64,000 nucleotides of DNA, taken from assembly GCF_039544105.1 (NCBI RefSeq), contig NZ_BAABLA010000004.1; one strand, written 5' to 3'. A model generated the notes under the pieces. The model had not been told where the DNA came from, ran no database searches, and worked only from the letters and a program-made list of their open reading frames with translations. The position numbers and the translations under genes are program-made. Every line of letters starts with the position of its first letter. The stretch's first letter is position 1. Source of the stretch: Haloechinothrix_A salitolerans. Its GTDB lineage: Bacteria > Actinomycetota > Actinomycetes > Mycobacteriales > Pseudonocardiaceae. Below, piece after piece: positions 1-9,166 of the stretch.

Positions 1-38
1 GTCGTGGCATGATCGGTGGATCCCGGCGTTAGGCGGCG

Positions 39-1040
39 TTAGGCCGAGTCTCGGATGACCAGTTCCGTAGGTAGGATCAGCGGGGTTGGCCGCTCGCCGT
101 CGATGAGCCGTAGCAGCACCCGGGTCATCTCTTGGCCGAGTGCCTCGATGGGCTGCCGGATGGTGGTCAGCGCGGGCTGCGTCTGTCTAGCCGTCACGAT
201 GTCGTTGAACCCGACCACGGCGACGTCACCGGGTACGTCGCGACCGCGCTCCCGCAGTACCGTGAGCGCACCGGCGGCCATCGCATCGGAGGCGACGAAC
301 ACCGCGTCCAGGTCGGGATGCTCGTCGAGCAGCCGCGCCATTCCCTCGGCCCCGCTTGCCTCGCTGAAATCACCGTTCACCACGCGCGCGTCGCTCAGCC
401 CCGCGAGTGCCAGTGCCTCGCGAAAGCCCAGGTAGCGAGCGACACCCGCGTGAATGTCGAGCGGTCCGGTGACGGTGCCGATACGGCGCCGTCCCGTGGA
501 GATCAGGTACTCGACGGCCTGGTGCGCGCCGCCCCGGTTGTCGGCGTCTACGTACCACTCCGGCGTCCTGTCGAGGGAACGTCCACCGTGGACTACGGGA
601 AGGCCGCTCGCGTCCGCCAGTTTCGACAGCGGGTCATTCTCGCGTAGCGCCAACAGCATGACTCCATCGGCACCGCGTGATCGCAGGATGCGGGCCAGCC
701 GCTCGCGGCCTCGCTCGGAGGCCGCGAGGAACAGCAGTAGCTCGAGGTCGGTCTCCTCGATTACGGCGTTGACGCCCGTAATCACCTCCGCGAAGAAGAG
801 GTTGGCGAACAACGCGGGATCGTCGCTGGAGATCGCGAGCACGACGGCGCCCCTGCGTTGTGTGGCGAGCGAGCGTGCCGACACGTTGGGGATGTAGCCG
901 ACTTCCTCGATGGCGCGCTCTACCGCCTGCCTAGCCTTCTTGCTGACGTGCTGCGCGTTGTTGATCACGCGGGACACGGTTCCGGTGGACACCCCCGCGC
1001 GCCGCGCGACCTCGTCCAGGGTGGGCGGCCGACTGTTCAT
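39..1040 (-). CDS. cebR: LacI-family repressor of the cellobiose regulon (CebR-like)
   Basis: This is a 333-residue LacI/GalR repressor. An N-terminal helix-turn-helix (residues 7-55, with GVSTGTVSRVINN as recognition helix region) is followed by a periplasmic-binding-protein-like effector domain that contains AVVGFNDI near the C terminus. The full length is normal for the family. It lies directly downstream of, and on the same strand as, a cellobiose-type ABC transporter and GH1 beta-glucosidase, with only 61 bp between. A near-palindromic LacI-type operator sits in that gap, so autoregulation is likely. Streptomyces CebR represses cebEFG-bglC and is released by cellobiose; the same role is inferred here from context and operator shape. 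The start ATG fits the usual N terminus of the family. Confidence 0.85.
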   Translation of the reverse strand: MNSRPPTLDEVARRAGVSTGTVSRVINNAQHVSKKARQAVERAIEEVGYIPNVSARSLATQRRGAVVLAISSDDPALFANLFFAEVITGVNAVIEETDLELLLFLAASERGRERLARILRSRGADGVMLLALRENDPLSKLADASGLPVVHGGRSLDRTPEWYVDADNRGGAHQAVEYLISTGRRRIGTVTGPLDIHAGVARYLGFREALALAGLSDARVVNGDFSEASGAEGMARLLDEHPDLDAVFVASDAMAAGALTVLRERGRDVPGDVAVVGFNDIVTARQTQPALTTIRQPIEALGQEMTRVLLRLIDGERPTPLILPTELVIRDSA

Positions 1041-1092
1041 CTTCTCCGACTGCCCCTTTTGTCTCGGTATGGACTGTGCAGAGTACTCATAT

Positions 1093-1106
1093 TGGTAGCG
1101 CTCACA
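1093..1106. promoter_or_regulatory. CebR-like operator upstream of cebR
   Basis: The 14-mer TGGTAGCGCTCACA is centred on AGCGCT and resembles the Streptomyces CebR box TGGGAGCGCTCCCA. It overlaps the stop codon of the GH1 gene and lies about 53 bp before the regulator start, a position suited to autoregulation. Confidence 0.6.
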
Positions 1107-2424
1107 GGCCGCCTCGTGCGATCACGTCAGCGTACCAACGGGCGCTGTCCTTGAGCGTACGACGTTGCGTGGTGTAGTCGACGTGCACGATCCCGAAACG
1201 TTTCGCGTAGCCGTAGGCCCACTCGAAGTTGTCCAGCAACGACCACACGAAATAGCCCTTCACTGTTACACCGTGATCGATGGCATCGGCGCAGGCTTTG
1301 ATATGGCGCTTCAAGTAGTCGATCCGCGTGCTGTCGTGCACCTCATCGTCGAAGGCGGCACCGTTCTCGGTGATATACCAGGCCTGCGTGGGGTACTCGC
1401 GCTCGAGCCGGAGAAGCAATTCCAGCAAGCCCTGCTCGTCGATTTCCCAGCCCATAGCGGTTTGGGGTCGCCCACGGTCATGGAAGGACACGTAGGGTGA
1501 GCCGACATATGCCGACTCGTCCCGTTCAGTACTGGCGGCGACGACCATGGGCGCGTAGTAGTTGATGCCGACGAAGGCGAGCGGAGCCGCGATGGTCTTG
1601 AGGTCACCTTCCTGGATGTGGTCGAACGCCGTGACCTCGCCGAGGTCATCGAGCACGTCGTCGGGGTAAGCCGCGGACAGCACTGGATCGAGGAAGATGC
1701 GATTCTGCATACCGTCGATGCGGCGCGCCGCGTCCATGTCCGCCGCCGTGTCGCTGCGCGGGGAGACATGGCTCAGGTTCAGCGTGATGCCGACCTGGGC
1801 GTCCCGCATCGCCCGTGCCGCGAGGCCGTGTCCGAGCAGGAGGTGGTGCGCAGCCCGTACCGAGGCGGCTGGATCGCGGCGACCCGGTGCGTGTCTTCCG
1901 GTGGCGTAACCGAGGAAAGCCGAGCACCATGGTTCGTTGAGCGTGGTCCAGTGGGTGATCCGGTCGGAGAGCGCTTCATACACGGCGACCGCGTACTCGG
2001 CGAATCGGGCCGCGGTGTCGCGGGCTGGCCAGCCACCCGCGTCCTCGATCGGTTGCGGCAGGTCCCAGTGGTAGAGCGTCGGCCACGGCTGGATGTCCTG
2101 CTCGAGCAGGGCATCGGTCAGTTTCCGGTAGAAATCGAGCCCACGCTGGTTGATCCGCCCTGCGCCGAGTGGTTGCACGCGTGGCCATGCGATGGAGAAG
2201 CGGTAAGCACGCAGTCCGAGCCGAGCCATCAGCGTGACGTCTTCGTGGTATCGATGGTAGTGGTCGACCGCGACGGCTCCGGTGTCCCCATTGGCGGTCT
2301 TACCAGGGGTCGCCGAGAACGTGTCCCAGATCGACGGCCCTCGACCGTCCTCGACGGTAGCGCCCTCGATCTGGTAACTCGATGTGGCGGCGCCCCAGAG
2401 AAAAGATTGATCGAAGGTGCTCAC
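1102..2424 (-). CDS. bglC: GH1 beta-glucosidase
   Basis: This 440-residue glycoside hydrolase family 1 enzyme hydrolyses imported cellobiose or cello-oligosaccharides in the cytoplasm. It opens with FLWGAATSSYQIEG, carries the acid/base Glu in TTLNEPWC and the nucleophile Glu in YITENGAAF, and has no signal peptide. The open frame continues upstream, but the added residues are not GH1-like. The GTG at 2424 overlaps the preceding permease stop as GTGA and places the conserved N terminus correctly. It is the last structural gene of the cebE-cebF-cebG-bglC transcript, so transport and hydrolysis are coupled. Confidence 0.92.
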   Translation of the reverse strand: MSTFDQSFLWGAATSSYQIEGATVEDGRGPSIWDTFSATPGKTANGDTGAVAVDHYHRYHEDVTLMARLGLRAYRFSIAWPRVQPLGAGRINQRGLDFYRKLTDALLEQDIQPWPTLYHWDLPQPIEDAGGWPARDTAARFAEYAVAVYEALSDRITHWTTLNEPWCSAFLGYATGRHAPGRRDPAASVRAAHHLLLGHGLAARAMRDAQVGITLNLSHVSPRSDTAADMDAARRIDGMQNRIFLDPVLSAAYPDDVLDDLGEVTAFDHIQEGDLKTIAAPLAFVGINYYAPMVVAASTERDESAYVGSPYVSFHDRGRPQTAMGWEIDEQGLLELLLRLEREYPTQAWYITENGAAFDDEVHDSTRIDYLKRHIKACADAIDHGVTVKGYFVWSLLDNFEWAYGYAKRFGIVHVDYTTQRRTLKDSARWYADVIARGGL

Positions 2425-3242
2425 GCTTTGACAGCTCCTTCCATGATGCCGCCGACGATCTGCTTGCCGAAGGCGACGAACACGAACATCAGCGGGAGGG
2501 TGGCGATCAGCGCCCCGGTGAACATCAGGGTGTAATCGGTGTAGTAAGTGGTCGAGAGTTGACTGAGCGAGAACTGCACGGTTGGGTTGTCCGCCTCGAG
2601 AACCGCGAGCGGCCACAGAAACTCGTTCCAGGTAGCCATGAATGTGAACAGTCCGAGCACCGCAGCGCCCGGCCGCAATGCGGGAAGCACCACGGTTAAA
2701 TAGATCCGGAAGGTGCTACAGCCGTCGATGCGCGCGGCCTCGATGAGCTCATCGGGCACCGCTTTCTCGGCGTACTGCCGCATGAGGAAGACCCCGAAGG
2801 CTGAGACGAGAAACGGCACGATGATCGCTTCCAGCTGGTTTTGCCAACCGAGCTCGACCATGATCATGTACAGCGGGATGATTCCCATCTGCACCGGGAT
2901 CATCATGGTCGCCAAGATGATCACCAGCAGGGCACCACGGCCACGAAACTTCAGCTTGGCGAATGCGAATCCGGCGAGTGAGCTGAAAAACACCACCGAA
3001 ACGGTGACGGTGATCGAAGCGACCGCCGAATTGACGAGCCCGGTGAGGAAGTTGGCCTGCTCCGCCGCGAAGAGCCGAGTGACGTTGTCCCAGAGGTTAT
3101 CGCCTGGCAGCAGCGGTGGTGGCCAGTCACCAACCACATCATTGGTGCGAGTCGCCACCACGAAAAGCCAGTACAAGGGAAACGCCGACAGGACGATGGC
3201 CGTGATCAGGGTCCCGTAGACAAGGGCTCCGGACTTGCGCAC
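2421..3242 (-). CDS. cebG: Sugar ABC transporter permease, CebG/MalG type
   Basis: This 273-residue integral-membrane permease of a CUT1 carbohydrate ABC importer has about six hydrophobic segments. Its cytoplasmic EAA loop (EAARIDGCSTFRIYLTVVLP) docks the ATPase. The frame is open further upstream, but that part is unlike permeases. The GTG at 3242 has an AAGGGGGA ribosome-binding site and follows the upstream permease stop by two bases. The stop overlaps the GH1 start. No ATPase gene lies in the cluster. In Streptomyces the shared MsiK ATPase energises CebEFG, and the same arrangement is inferred here. Confidence 0.88.
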   Translation of the reverse strand: MRKSGALVYGTLITAIVLSAFPLYWLFVVATRTNDVVGDWPPPLLPGDNLWDNVTRLFAAEQANFLTGLVNSAVASITVTVSVVFFSSLAGFAFAKLKFRGRGALLVIILATMMIPVQMGIIPLYMIMVELGWQNQLEAIIVPFLVSAFGVFLMRQYAEKAVPDELIEAARIDGCSTFRIYLTVVLPALRPGAAVLGLFTFMATWNEFLWPLAVLEADNPTVQFSLSQLSTTYYTDYTLMFTGALIATLPLMFVFVAFGKQIVGGIMEGAVKA

Positions 3243-3244
3243 GA

Positions 3245-4216
3245 CTAGTTCCCCCTTCGCATGATGAGAAAGTTGATCAGAGCGAGAAGCATGATCAACA
3301 AAAAGATCATCCAAGCGACAGCCGACCCATATCCGTAGTCGAAATCGCGGAAGGCTTTCTCGAACATGTACATCGACAGCGTCTGGAACTGTCGGAGGCT
3401 GCCGCCGGAGATGGCGTAGCTCCCCTGCCCGAAGATCAGTGGCTCGGTGAAGAGCTGCATCCCCGCGATGGTGGAGATGATGACCGTGAAGATGATCGCG
3501 GGCCGGATCATTGGCACCGTGATGCTCCAGAACTGCCTGACCCGGGACGCGCCGTCCACGGTGGCCGCCTCGTAGAGGTCGCGGGGCACCGACTGCATCG
3601 CGGCCAGGTAGATCAGCGCGTTGTAGCCGGTCCAGCGCCAGTTGACCATGGTGGAGATCGCGATCCAGGACGACCACTTGTCCGCACGCCAGTCCACCGC
3701 GTCCACGCCGATCAGGCCGAGCAGCCCGTTGATCATGCCCGCGTCCCGGTCGTAGATCTGGCTGAACAGAATGCCGACCGCGGCGACGGAGGTGACGATC
3801 GGAAGCAGGACTCCCACGCGCAGAAGGGTCACTCTGCGCAGGCCCTGGTTGAGCAGGCTGGCGAGAATGAGCGCGATCAGCAGTTGCGGCACCGTGGCGA
3901 GAACGAGCATGCCGACGGTGTTGAGCGTCGCGTTCCAGAAGTCGGGGTCATCGAACAGCTGGATGTAGTTCTCGAAGCCGATGAACGTCCCCGAACCACC
4001 CATGCTCCACTGGTGCAGAGAGACCCATGCCGTGTAAACGAGGGGGAAGAGACCGAAAATCCCAAAGATCACGAAGAAGGGTGCGACAAAAAGGTACGGT
4101 GACCACTTCAGGTCTGCTCGACCCAGCCACCTGCCGAGTCTTTTCCGCTTCCGTGGCGTGCGACCGCCGGTCTTGCTGATGGGTTCGGCCTTGCCCGGCC
4201 GCAGAACAGTTACCAA
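3245..4216 (-). CDS. cebF: Sugar ABC transporter permease, CebF/MalF type
   Basis: This is the 323-residue first permease of the importer. A basic cytoplasmic N terminus (RKRKRLGRWLGR) precedes six predicted membrane helices. The EAA loop reads YEAATVDGASRVRQFWSI followed by TVPMIRP. It is followed immediately by cebG and preceded by the substrate-binding protein with a 65-bp gap holding a strong hairpin. With CebG it forms the membrane channel of the cellobiose/cellotriose importer. The substrate is inferred from the adjoining beta-glucosidase and cellulases rather than from the permease itself. Confidence 0.88.
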   Translation of the reverse strand: MVTVLRPGKAEPISKTGGRTPRKRKRLGRWLGRADLKWSPYLFVAPFFVIFGIFGLFPLVYTAWVSLHQWSMGGSGTFIGFENYIQLFDDPDFWNATLNTVGMLVLATVPQLLIALILASLLNQGLRRVTLLRVGVLLPIVTSVAAVGILFSQIYDRDAGMINGLLGLIGVDAVDWRADKWSSWIAISTMVNWRWTGYNALIYLAAMQSVPRDLYEAATVDGASRVRQFWSITVPMIRPAIIFTVIISTIAGMQLFTEPLIFGQGSYAISGGSLRQFQTLSMYMFEKAFRDFDYGYGSAVAWMIFLLIMLLALINFLIMRRGN

Positions 4217-4238
4217 GATATGTCCTTTGTGGATGTTA

Positions 4239-4272
4239 CGGGGGCGCGAAACCCTGCGGTTCCGCGCCCCCG
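4239..4272 (-). promoter_or_regulatory. Intercistronic hairpin between cebE and cebF
   Basis: A perfect 10-bp GC stem (CGGGGGCGCG paired with CGCGCCCCCG) encloses a one-base mismatch and a further 4-bp stem (AACC/GGTT) with loop CTGC. It begins 9 bases after the cebE stop on the transcribed strand and has no following U-tract. It therefore looks like an RNA stabiliser or leaky attenuator that keeps binding-protein mRNA above permease mRNA, as in malE-malF, rather than a full terminator. Confidence 0.65.
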
Positions 4273-4281
4273 ACGTCGATG

Positions 4282-5565
4282 TCAGTTCGCCAGCCGCTTG
4301 GCGTCATCGACAGCTTTGGCCCATGCCTCCTCAGAGTTGAGTTTGTCTTGCTCAACGGCGACAAGTGCGTTGGTGACCCGGTCGCCGATGGGGTTGTTGT
4401 CTGGGCCGAGATAGACTGGATTGAGCGCCTTCACACTCTCTCCGAAGATCTTGCCGACCGGTGCGTCGTTGAAGTAGTCGTTGGTGAACTCACGTACCGC
4501 GGAATCGTCGATGGCCTGAGGTGACGAGGGAAAGTTGTTCTTCGACTCGAAGGCCGCGATTTGACTGTCGGGACTGGTCAGGAACTTCACCAGTTCGGCG
4601 GCTTCGGCCTGATGCTCGCTCTGGGTCGGCACCGCGAGGAACGAGCCACCCCGTACCGCACCCTCGCCGGGAACGCGTGTGACGTCCCACTTGTCCGCGT
4701 TTTCTGGGCCGGACTGCTCCTCAATCGTCCCGAGCATCCATGACGGACAGGGGATCGTGGCGAACTTCCCGTTTTTGAAACCGGAGTTCCATTGCGGGCT
4801 CCATGGCTCGATGTTGCCGGAGAGTCCTGCCGATATCATCTCCGTGGTCATGTCCCAGGCGGTCTTGACACCGGGATTGCTGTCGATGACCAGGGTGTTA
4901 TCCCTGTCGTAGTAGGTGTGATCACCCTGCTGCATCAGAATGTTCTGGTAGATGCCATTGGAAGAGTCGAAGAAGTGCGCGCCGGTTTCCGCCGCCATGA
5001 ACTCCTTGCCCGTGTCGAGGTAATCCTCCCAAGTGGGCCAGAGTTGGCCGACCTCCTTGCGGTCAGTTGGCAGCCCTGCCTCGGCGAACAGGTCGGTGCG
5101 GTAGCACATGCCCTGGGCGCCGACGTCGGTCCCGAGTCCGACGAGCTTTGTCTCGTCCGGTGTCAGCGCCTGCTTCCACTTCCACTCGAGAAAGTTGGAC
5201 TCCAGTTCGGCGGCTCCGTGGTCAAGCAGGTTCACGAAGTGATCGGGGTTGGCCATGAACTGGGTGAGGATGCCTTCTTCGAGCGCGACAACGTCGCCCG
5301 CGCCGCTTCCCGTCGCGATCCACTGCTGGAGCTTGGGTAGGTAGTCGCCGAGTTTCCCGATGTTCTCCTCTTTGATGGTGATGCCGGGATGGGTAGCCTC
5401 GTACTGCTCGTAGAGCTCCTCGTAGCCGAACTGGCTGAAGGTCTTGACGACGAGCGTGGTCGTTCCCGCATCGCCTGAGTCCGTGGATCCGCCGCAGGCA
5501 GTCGTCACCGCCAACACGCTGGCGAGCGCGGCGGAGACCCCTGCTCGCCTGAGTTGAGCAATCAT
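4282..5565 (-). CDS. cebE: Cellobiose-type ABC transporter substrate-binding lipoprotein
   Basis: This 427-residue extracellular solute-binding protein (family 1) is anchored to the membrane outer face. The N terminus MIAQLRRAGVSAALASVL with lipobox VTTACGG is a lipoprotein signal with the lipidated Cys near residue 24. The mature part begins with a Ser/Gly/Asp-rich linker. It is the first gene of the minus-strand ceb operon, with two LacI-type operators in the 300 bp upstream. It would deliver cellobiose or cellotriose to CebF/CebG; the exact ligand is inferred from neighbours. Confidence 0.88.
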   Translation of the reverse strand: MIAQLRRAGVSAALASVLAVTTACGGSTDSGDAGTTTLVVKTFSQFGYEELYEQYEATHPGITIKEENIGKLGDYLPKLQQWIATGSGAGDVVALEEGILTQFMANPDHFVNLLDHGAAELESNFLEWKWKQALTPDETKLVGLGTDVGAQGMCYRTDLFAEAGLPTDRKEVGQLWPTWEDYLDTGKEFMAAETGAHFFDSSNGIYQNILMQQGDHTYYDRDNTLVIDSNPGVKTAWDMTTEMISAGLSGNIEPWSPQWNSGFKNGKFATIPCPSWMLGTIEEQSGPENADKWDVTRVPGEGAVRGGSFLAVPTQSEHQAEAAELVKFLTSPDSQIAAFESKNNFPSSPQAIDDSAVREFTNDYFNDAPVGKIFGESVKALNPVYLGPDNNPIGDRVTNALVAVEQDKLNSEEAWAKAVDDAKRLAN

Positions 5566-5594
5566 GACAAGAACCTCCAGTTGATCCTAGGTTT

Positions 5595-5608
5595 CGGAAG
5601 CGCTAACA
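5595..5608. promoter_or_regulatory. CebR-like operator, cebE-proximal
   Basis: The 14-mer CGGAAGCGCTAACA is centred on AGCGCT, 30 bp upstream of the cebE start. It is one of two operators in the divergent cebE/GH9 intergenic region. Confidence 0.6.
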
Positions 5609-5704
5609 ACGCTGTTCTGCCTCTCGGGTGGGTATCTGGACACCGTTCACCTGCTGCGACGCTGCGGCTAGTGCCGGTGCTTGTGGCTCTGTGTACACAA
5701 AATT

Positions 5705-5718
5705 TGGAAGCGTTTACA
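5705..5718. promoter_or_regulatory. CebR-like operator, distal
   Basis: The 14-mer TGGAAGCGTTTACA has the same half-site TGGAAGCG and lies 140 bp upstream of cebE and 152 bp upstream of the GH9 start. The rest of 5566-5869 holds the divergent promoters; no gene is seen there. Confidence 0.55.
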
Positions 5719-5869
5719 GCAGGATAGTTCGGATCTCTACCGCTGTGAAGAGGTGAGCGCAAGGAAATTCGGTGAGATGAGAGCCTTGACACAAGAAGTC
5801 CGGGCGGTAACTATGTCGGAACTAACGACGCTGCGGCGTGCCGGCCCCTGCTAGCCGAGAGGTTCCGGT

Positions 5870-8077
5870 ATGTCCGCCCCACTCAGGTTGTCCGCAGCCT
5901 GTCTTTCCCTGGCAATTTTCGCGGGATTGGTCTCTCCCGCGCACGCCGACACCTACGAACGGGTGCTTAACGGCACTTTCGACTCAACGAAGAGCCCATG
6001 GTGGAGTAGCTCGAACACACCGTCCCGTGTGGAATCGGGTCGTCTCTGTGCCGACATCCCTGCTGGGACGGCCGATCCGTGGGACGCGATGATCGGGCAG
6101 AACTACATCCCGCTGGAGGCGGGGCAGCCGTACACGCTGCGGTTCACCGCCTCCGCCACGAGGGACGTCGCGATCCGTACCAGTCTGCAACTGGCCGAAC
6201 CCCCGCACACCAGCACCATCGCCGAGCGAGTCGCGCTGACAGGCGAGACCCGCTCGTTCGAATTCACCGGCACATCCTCTGTCGACACCAGGCACGCCCA
6301 GCTTTCCTTCCAAACCGGTGGTGCCACTGAGCCGTATACCCTCTGCGTCGACGATGTGTCCCTTACCGGTGGCGTGATCCCGCCCGGCGGCGGTCGAGAC
6401 TTTGGCTCCCCGGTGCGGGTCAATCAGCACGGATACGCCGCCTCCGGACCGAAACGGGCGTCCATTGTCAACTCGTCGGCCGAGCCAGTGCGGTGGAGTG
6501 TGCGCGACGAAGGTGGTGATGTGGTCGCGAAGGGCCATACCCGGGTACGCGGTGACGACGCGATGTCGGGAGATCACGTGCACATCGCCGACTTCTCCGA
6601 GCTCCGTGAGCGCGGGCGTGGCTATACGTTGTCGGTCGGGTCCGAGGTAAGCGCGCCCTTCGATATATTGGCGAACCCATATGATCGGCTTCGCCGGGAC
6701 GCGCTGGCGTACTTCTACCACAACCGCAGTGGCGTACCGATCGAGGCGAAGTACGTGGGTGAGGACTATGCCCGGCCCGCGGGGCACGTGGGCGTCGCAC
6801 CCAATACGGGCGATACCGAGGTTCCGTGTCTCCCCGGAAGCTGCGACTACGCCCTCGACGTGCGCGGCGGCTGGTACGACGCGGGTGACCACGGCAAGTA
6901 CGTGGTCAACGGCGCGTTAGCCGCGTGGCAGCTAATGGACCTCTATGAACGGTCCATGAGGAACGGCGACTTCGAGGGAGTGCGGGACGGACTCCTGCGG
7001 ATTCCGGAGCGACGCAACAGGGTCCCCGATGTCCTCGACGAGGCTCGCTGGGAGGTGGAGTTCCTGCTGCGAATGCAGGTTCCTGAGGGAAAGCCGCTGG
7101 CGGGCATGGCGCATCACAAGATCCACGACGCGGCGTGGACTCCGCACCCGATGTTGCCGCATCAGGATCCCCAGCCTCGCTACCTTCATCCGCCGTCTAC
7201 CGCTGCCACGTTGAACTTGGCCGCCGCGGGCGCGCAGTGTGCGCGGATCTGGCGGTTCTGGGACCGGGCGTTCGCCAAGCGTTGCCGCACCGCGGCGGAA
7301 ACCGCGTGGAAGGCAGCCATCAAGCATCCAGATCGCTATGCCCCCGAGAAGAGCGTTGGTGGCGGTCCCTACGACGACACCGATGTGAGTGACGAGTTCT
7401 CCTGGGCAGCCGCGGAGCTATACGCCACCACCGGTAAGTGGCGCTACCTGCGTTTCATCGACTCCGAGCTTACGAAGGACGGGTTCTTCTGGAAAGAAAC
7501 CGGCGGTCTCGCTGACCTCACCATCGTCCGGCTGCCCCGCCGTTTCCCACGGTGGTATTACCACGCCGCGCGCGAGCGTGTCATCGCGGTCGCTGACGAG
7601 TACGTGCATGATCTGCGGTCCCAGGGCTATCCGAACCCTTCGATGCCGGAGGACGGCACCTACGCGTGGGGGTCCAACAGCGCTACCACGACCAGCATGG
7701 TGATCATGGCGACCGCGTACGACGTTAGTCACAAACGCGTCTACCGTGACGCCGTGCTGGAGTCGATGGACTACCTGCTCGGCCGTAACGCCATGAACCA
7801 GTCCTTCATCAGCGGCTACGGCGAGCGGTCAAGCCATAACCAACACCATCGGCACTGGGCCCACCAGATTGATCCGTCGCTTCCCTCACCGCCGCGGGGC
7901 GCGATGGCAGGAGGACCCAACTCGGGTCTGCAGGATCCGATGGCTCAGCAGAATCTACGCGGCTGTGCCCCGGCGACCTGTTACATCGACGACATCGGTT
8001 CATGGTCGACCAACGAGGTGGCCATCAACTGGAACTCGTCCCTCGCCTGGGTCGCGGCGTTCGTTGACTCGTTGTGA
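5870..8077 (+). CDS. Secreted GH9 cellulase with CBM and CelD_N domains
   Basis: This 735-residue secreted endo/exo-glucanase has a Sec signal peptide (MSAPLRLSAACLSLAIFAGL, cleavage after AHA near residue 26). Next come a beta-sandwich carbohydrate-binding module of CBM4/9 type (about 28-165), a CelD_N immunoglobulin-like domain starting at PVRVNQHGYAASGPKRASIV (about 178-260), and the GH9 alpha/alpha barrel (about 275-735). The barrel shows RGGWYDAGDHGKYV with catalytic Asp residues, a MNQSFISGYG region and the C-terminal STNEVAINWNSSLAW carrying the acid Glu. The start ATG has a GAGAGG ribosome-binding site. It is divergent from cebE and probably shares CebR control. Released cellobiose would feed the adjacent importer. 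Confidence 0.93.
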   Translation: MSAPLRLSAACLSLAIFAGLVSPAHADTYERVLNGTFDSTKSPWWSSSNTPSRVESGRLCADIPAGTADPWDAMIGQNYIPLEAGQPYTLRFTASATRDVAIRTSLQLAEPPHTSTIAERVALTGETRSFEFTGTSSVDTRHAQLSFQTGGATEPYTLCVDDVSLTGGVIPPGGGRDFGSPVRVNQHGYAASGPKRASIVNSSAEPVRWSVRDEGGDVVAKGHTRVRGDDAMSGDHVHIADFSELRERGRGYTLSVGSEVSAPFDILANPYDRLRRDALAYFYHNRSGVPIEAKYVGEDYARPAGHVGVAPNTGDTEVPCLPGSCDYALDVRGGWYDAGDHGKYVVNGALAAWQLMDLYERSMRNGDFEGVRDGLLRIPERRNRVPDVLDEARWEVEFLLRMQVPEGKPLAGMAHHKIHDAAWTPHPMLPHQDPQPRYLHPPSTAATLNLAAAGAQCARIWRFWDRAFAKRCRTAAETAWKAAIKHPDRYAPEKSVGGGPYDDTDVSDEFSWAAAELYATTGKWRYLRFIDSELTKDGFFWKETGGLADLTIVRLPRRFPRWYYHAARERVIAVADEYVHDLRSQGYPNPSMPEDGTYAWGSNSATTTSMVIMATAYDVSHKRVYRDAVLESMDYLLGRNAMNQSFISGYGERSSHNQHHRHWAHQIDPSLPSPPRGAMAGGPNSGLQDPMAQQNLRGCAPATCYIDDIGSWSTNEVAINWNSSLAWVAAFVDSL

Positions 8078-8135
8078 ATCATCCAACGGGCCGACGGCTT
8101 AGGGCGGTCCTGACCTGAAGAAAGGTGAATCCACA

Positions 8136-9086
8136 ATGGCGTGGTTAAGGCGTCGTGCGACGCTTCTGATTCTCCTGCTCGGTTTGTTGGCGGTGTCGGT
8201 CACTCCGGTGGTTGCCGCGAGCCCTATCGATCAGACGGACGGTTTCTACGTCAATCCCAACTCCTCGCCTGCTACTTGGGCCAGAAACAACTCTGGCGAC
8301 GAGCGCGCCACGCGCATCCAATCGGAGATCGGTTCCCAGCCGATCGCGCGCTGGTTCGGCGACTCAAGCGACATCGGCGGCGCCGTTGCCGACTATGTTG
8401 GCAAGGCCAACAGCCATGACAAGCTTCCGGTTCTGGTGGCTTACAACCTGCCGGGCCGGGATGCTTGTGGCGGCCACTCAGGTGGCGGCGCGGGAAGCGT
8501 CGGCGCCTACCGGGAGTGGATCGCGAGCTTCGCGGCTGGAATCGGGAATCGCCCCGCCGTCGTCGTCTTAGAACCGGACGCGCTCGGTGACTTTTCCTGC
8601 ATGGACGACACAGCCATCCAGGAACGTCTCGACATGCTCAGGTACGCCACCGAGAAGTTCGTCGAGAAATCGCCGAACACCTGGGTTTACCTCGACGGTG
8701 GCAACGCGGGGTGGGTGGCGCCCGAAACGATGGCGGACAGGCTGGACGCAGCGGGCGTGCGCGGCACCCGTGGCTTCGCGGTCAACGTTTCGAACTACTA
8801 CACGACAGACTCGTCGGTGAACTACGCGAACTCAATCAACACAGCCTTGGGATACTCCGCCCAGTTCGTCGTGGACACCAGCCGCAACGGCAACGGATCA
8901 AACGGCGAGTGGTGCAATCCCGGAGGGCGCAAGCTAGGTGTCCCACCGCAGGTCGGCGGGGAAGCCGAAATGCTGCTGTGGGTTAAGACCCCTGGTAACT
9001 CGGACGGCGAGTGCGGCATAGCGCCGGACACACCCGCGGGGCAATTCGATCCTGATCTCGCCATCCGGCTGATCGATGGCACCTGA
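8136..9086 (+). CDS. Secreted GH6 cellulase (catalytic domain only)
   Basis: This 316-residue glycoside hydrolase family 6 enzyme has a twin-arginine-like or Sec signal (LRRRATLLILLLGLLAVSVT, cleavage near VVAAS). GH6 signatures are VLVAYNLPGRDACGGHSGGG and the catalytic-acid segment VVVLEPDALGDFSC, plus WVKTPGNSDGEC near the C terminus. No carbohydrate-binding module is attached, so it is a short, single-domain endoglucanase-like form. It follows the GH9 gene by 58 bp with an AAAGGTG ribosome-binding site and is probably co-transcribed. GH6 and GH9 together attack chains from different positions or ends. Confidence 0.92.
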   Translation: MAWLRRRATLLILLLGLLAVSVTPVVAASPIDQTDGFYVNPNSSPATWARNNSGDERATRIQSEIGSQPIARWFGDSSDIGGAVADYVGKANSHDKLPVLVAYNLPGRDACGGHSGGGAGSVGAYREWIASFAAGIGNRPAVVVLEPDALGDFSCMDDTAIQERLDMLRYATEKFVEKSPNTWVYLDGGNAGWVAPETMADRLDAAGVRGTRGFAVNVSNYYTTDSSVNYANSINTALGYSAQFVVDTSRNGNGSNGEWCNPGGRKLGVPPQVGGEAEMLLWVKTPGNSDGECGIAPDTPAGQFDPDLAIRLIDGT

Positions 9087-9166
9087 TTCCGTGGGTGGGA
9101 CGTGGCGTCGTCAAAACCCGGGGAATGCGCGTCGCGTTCCACCCAGGTCAGAGTGGTGTGGGCATA

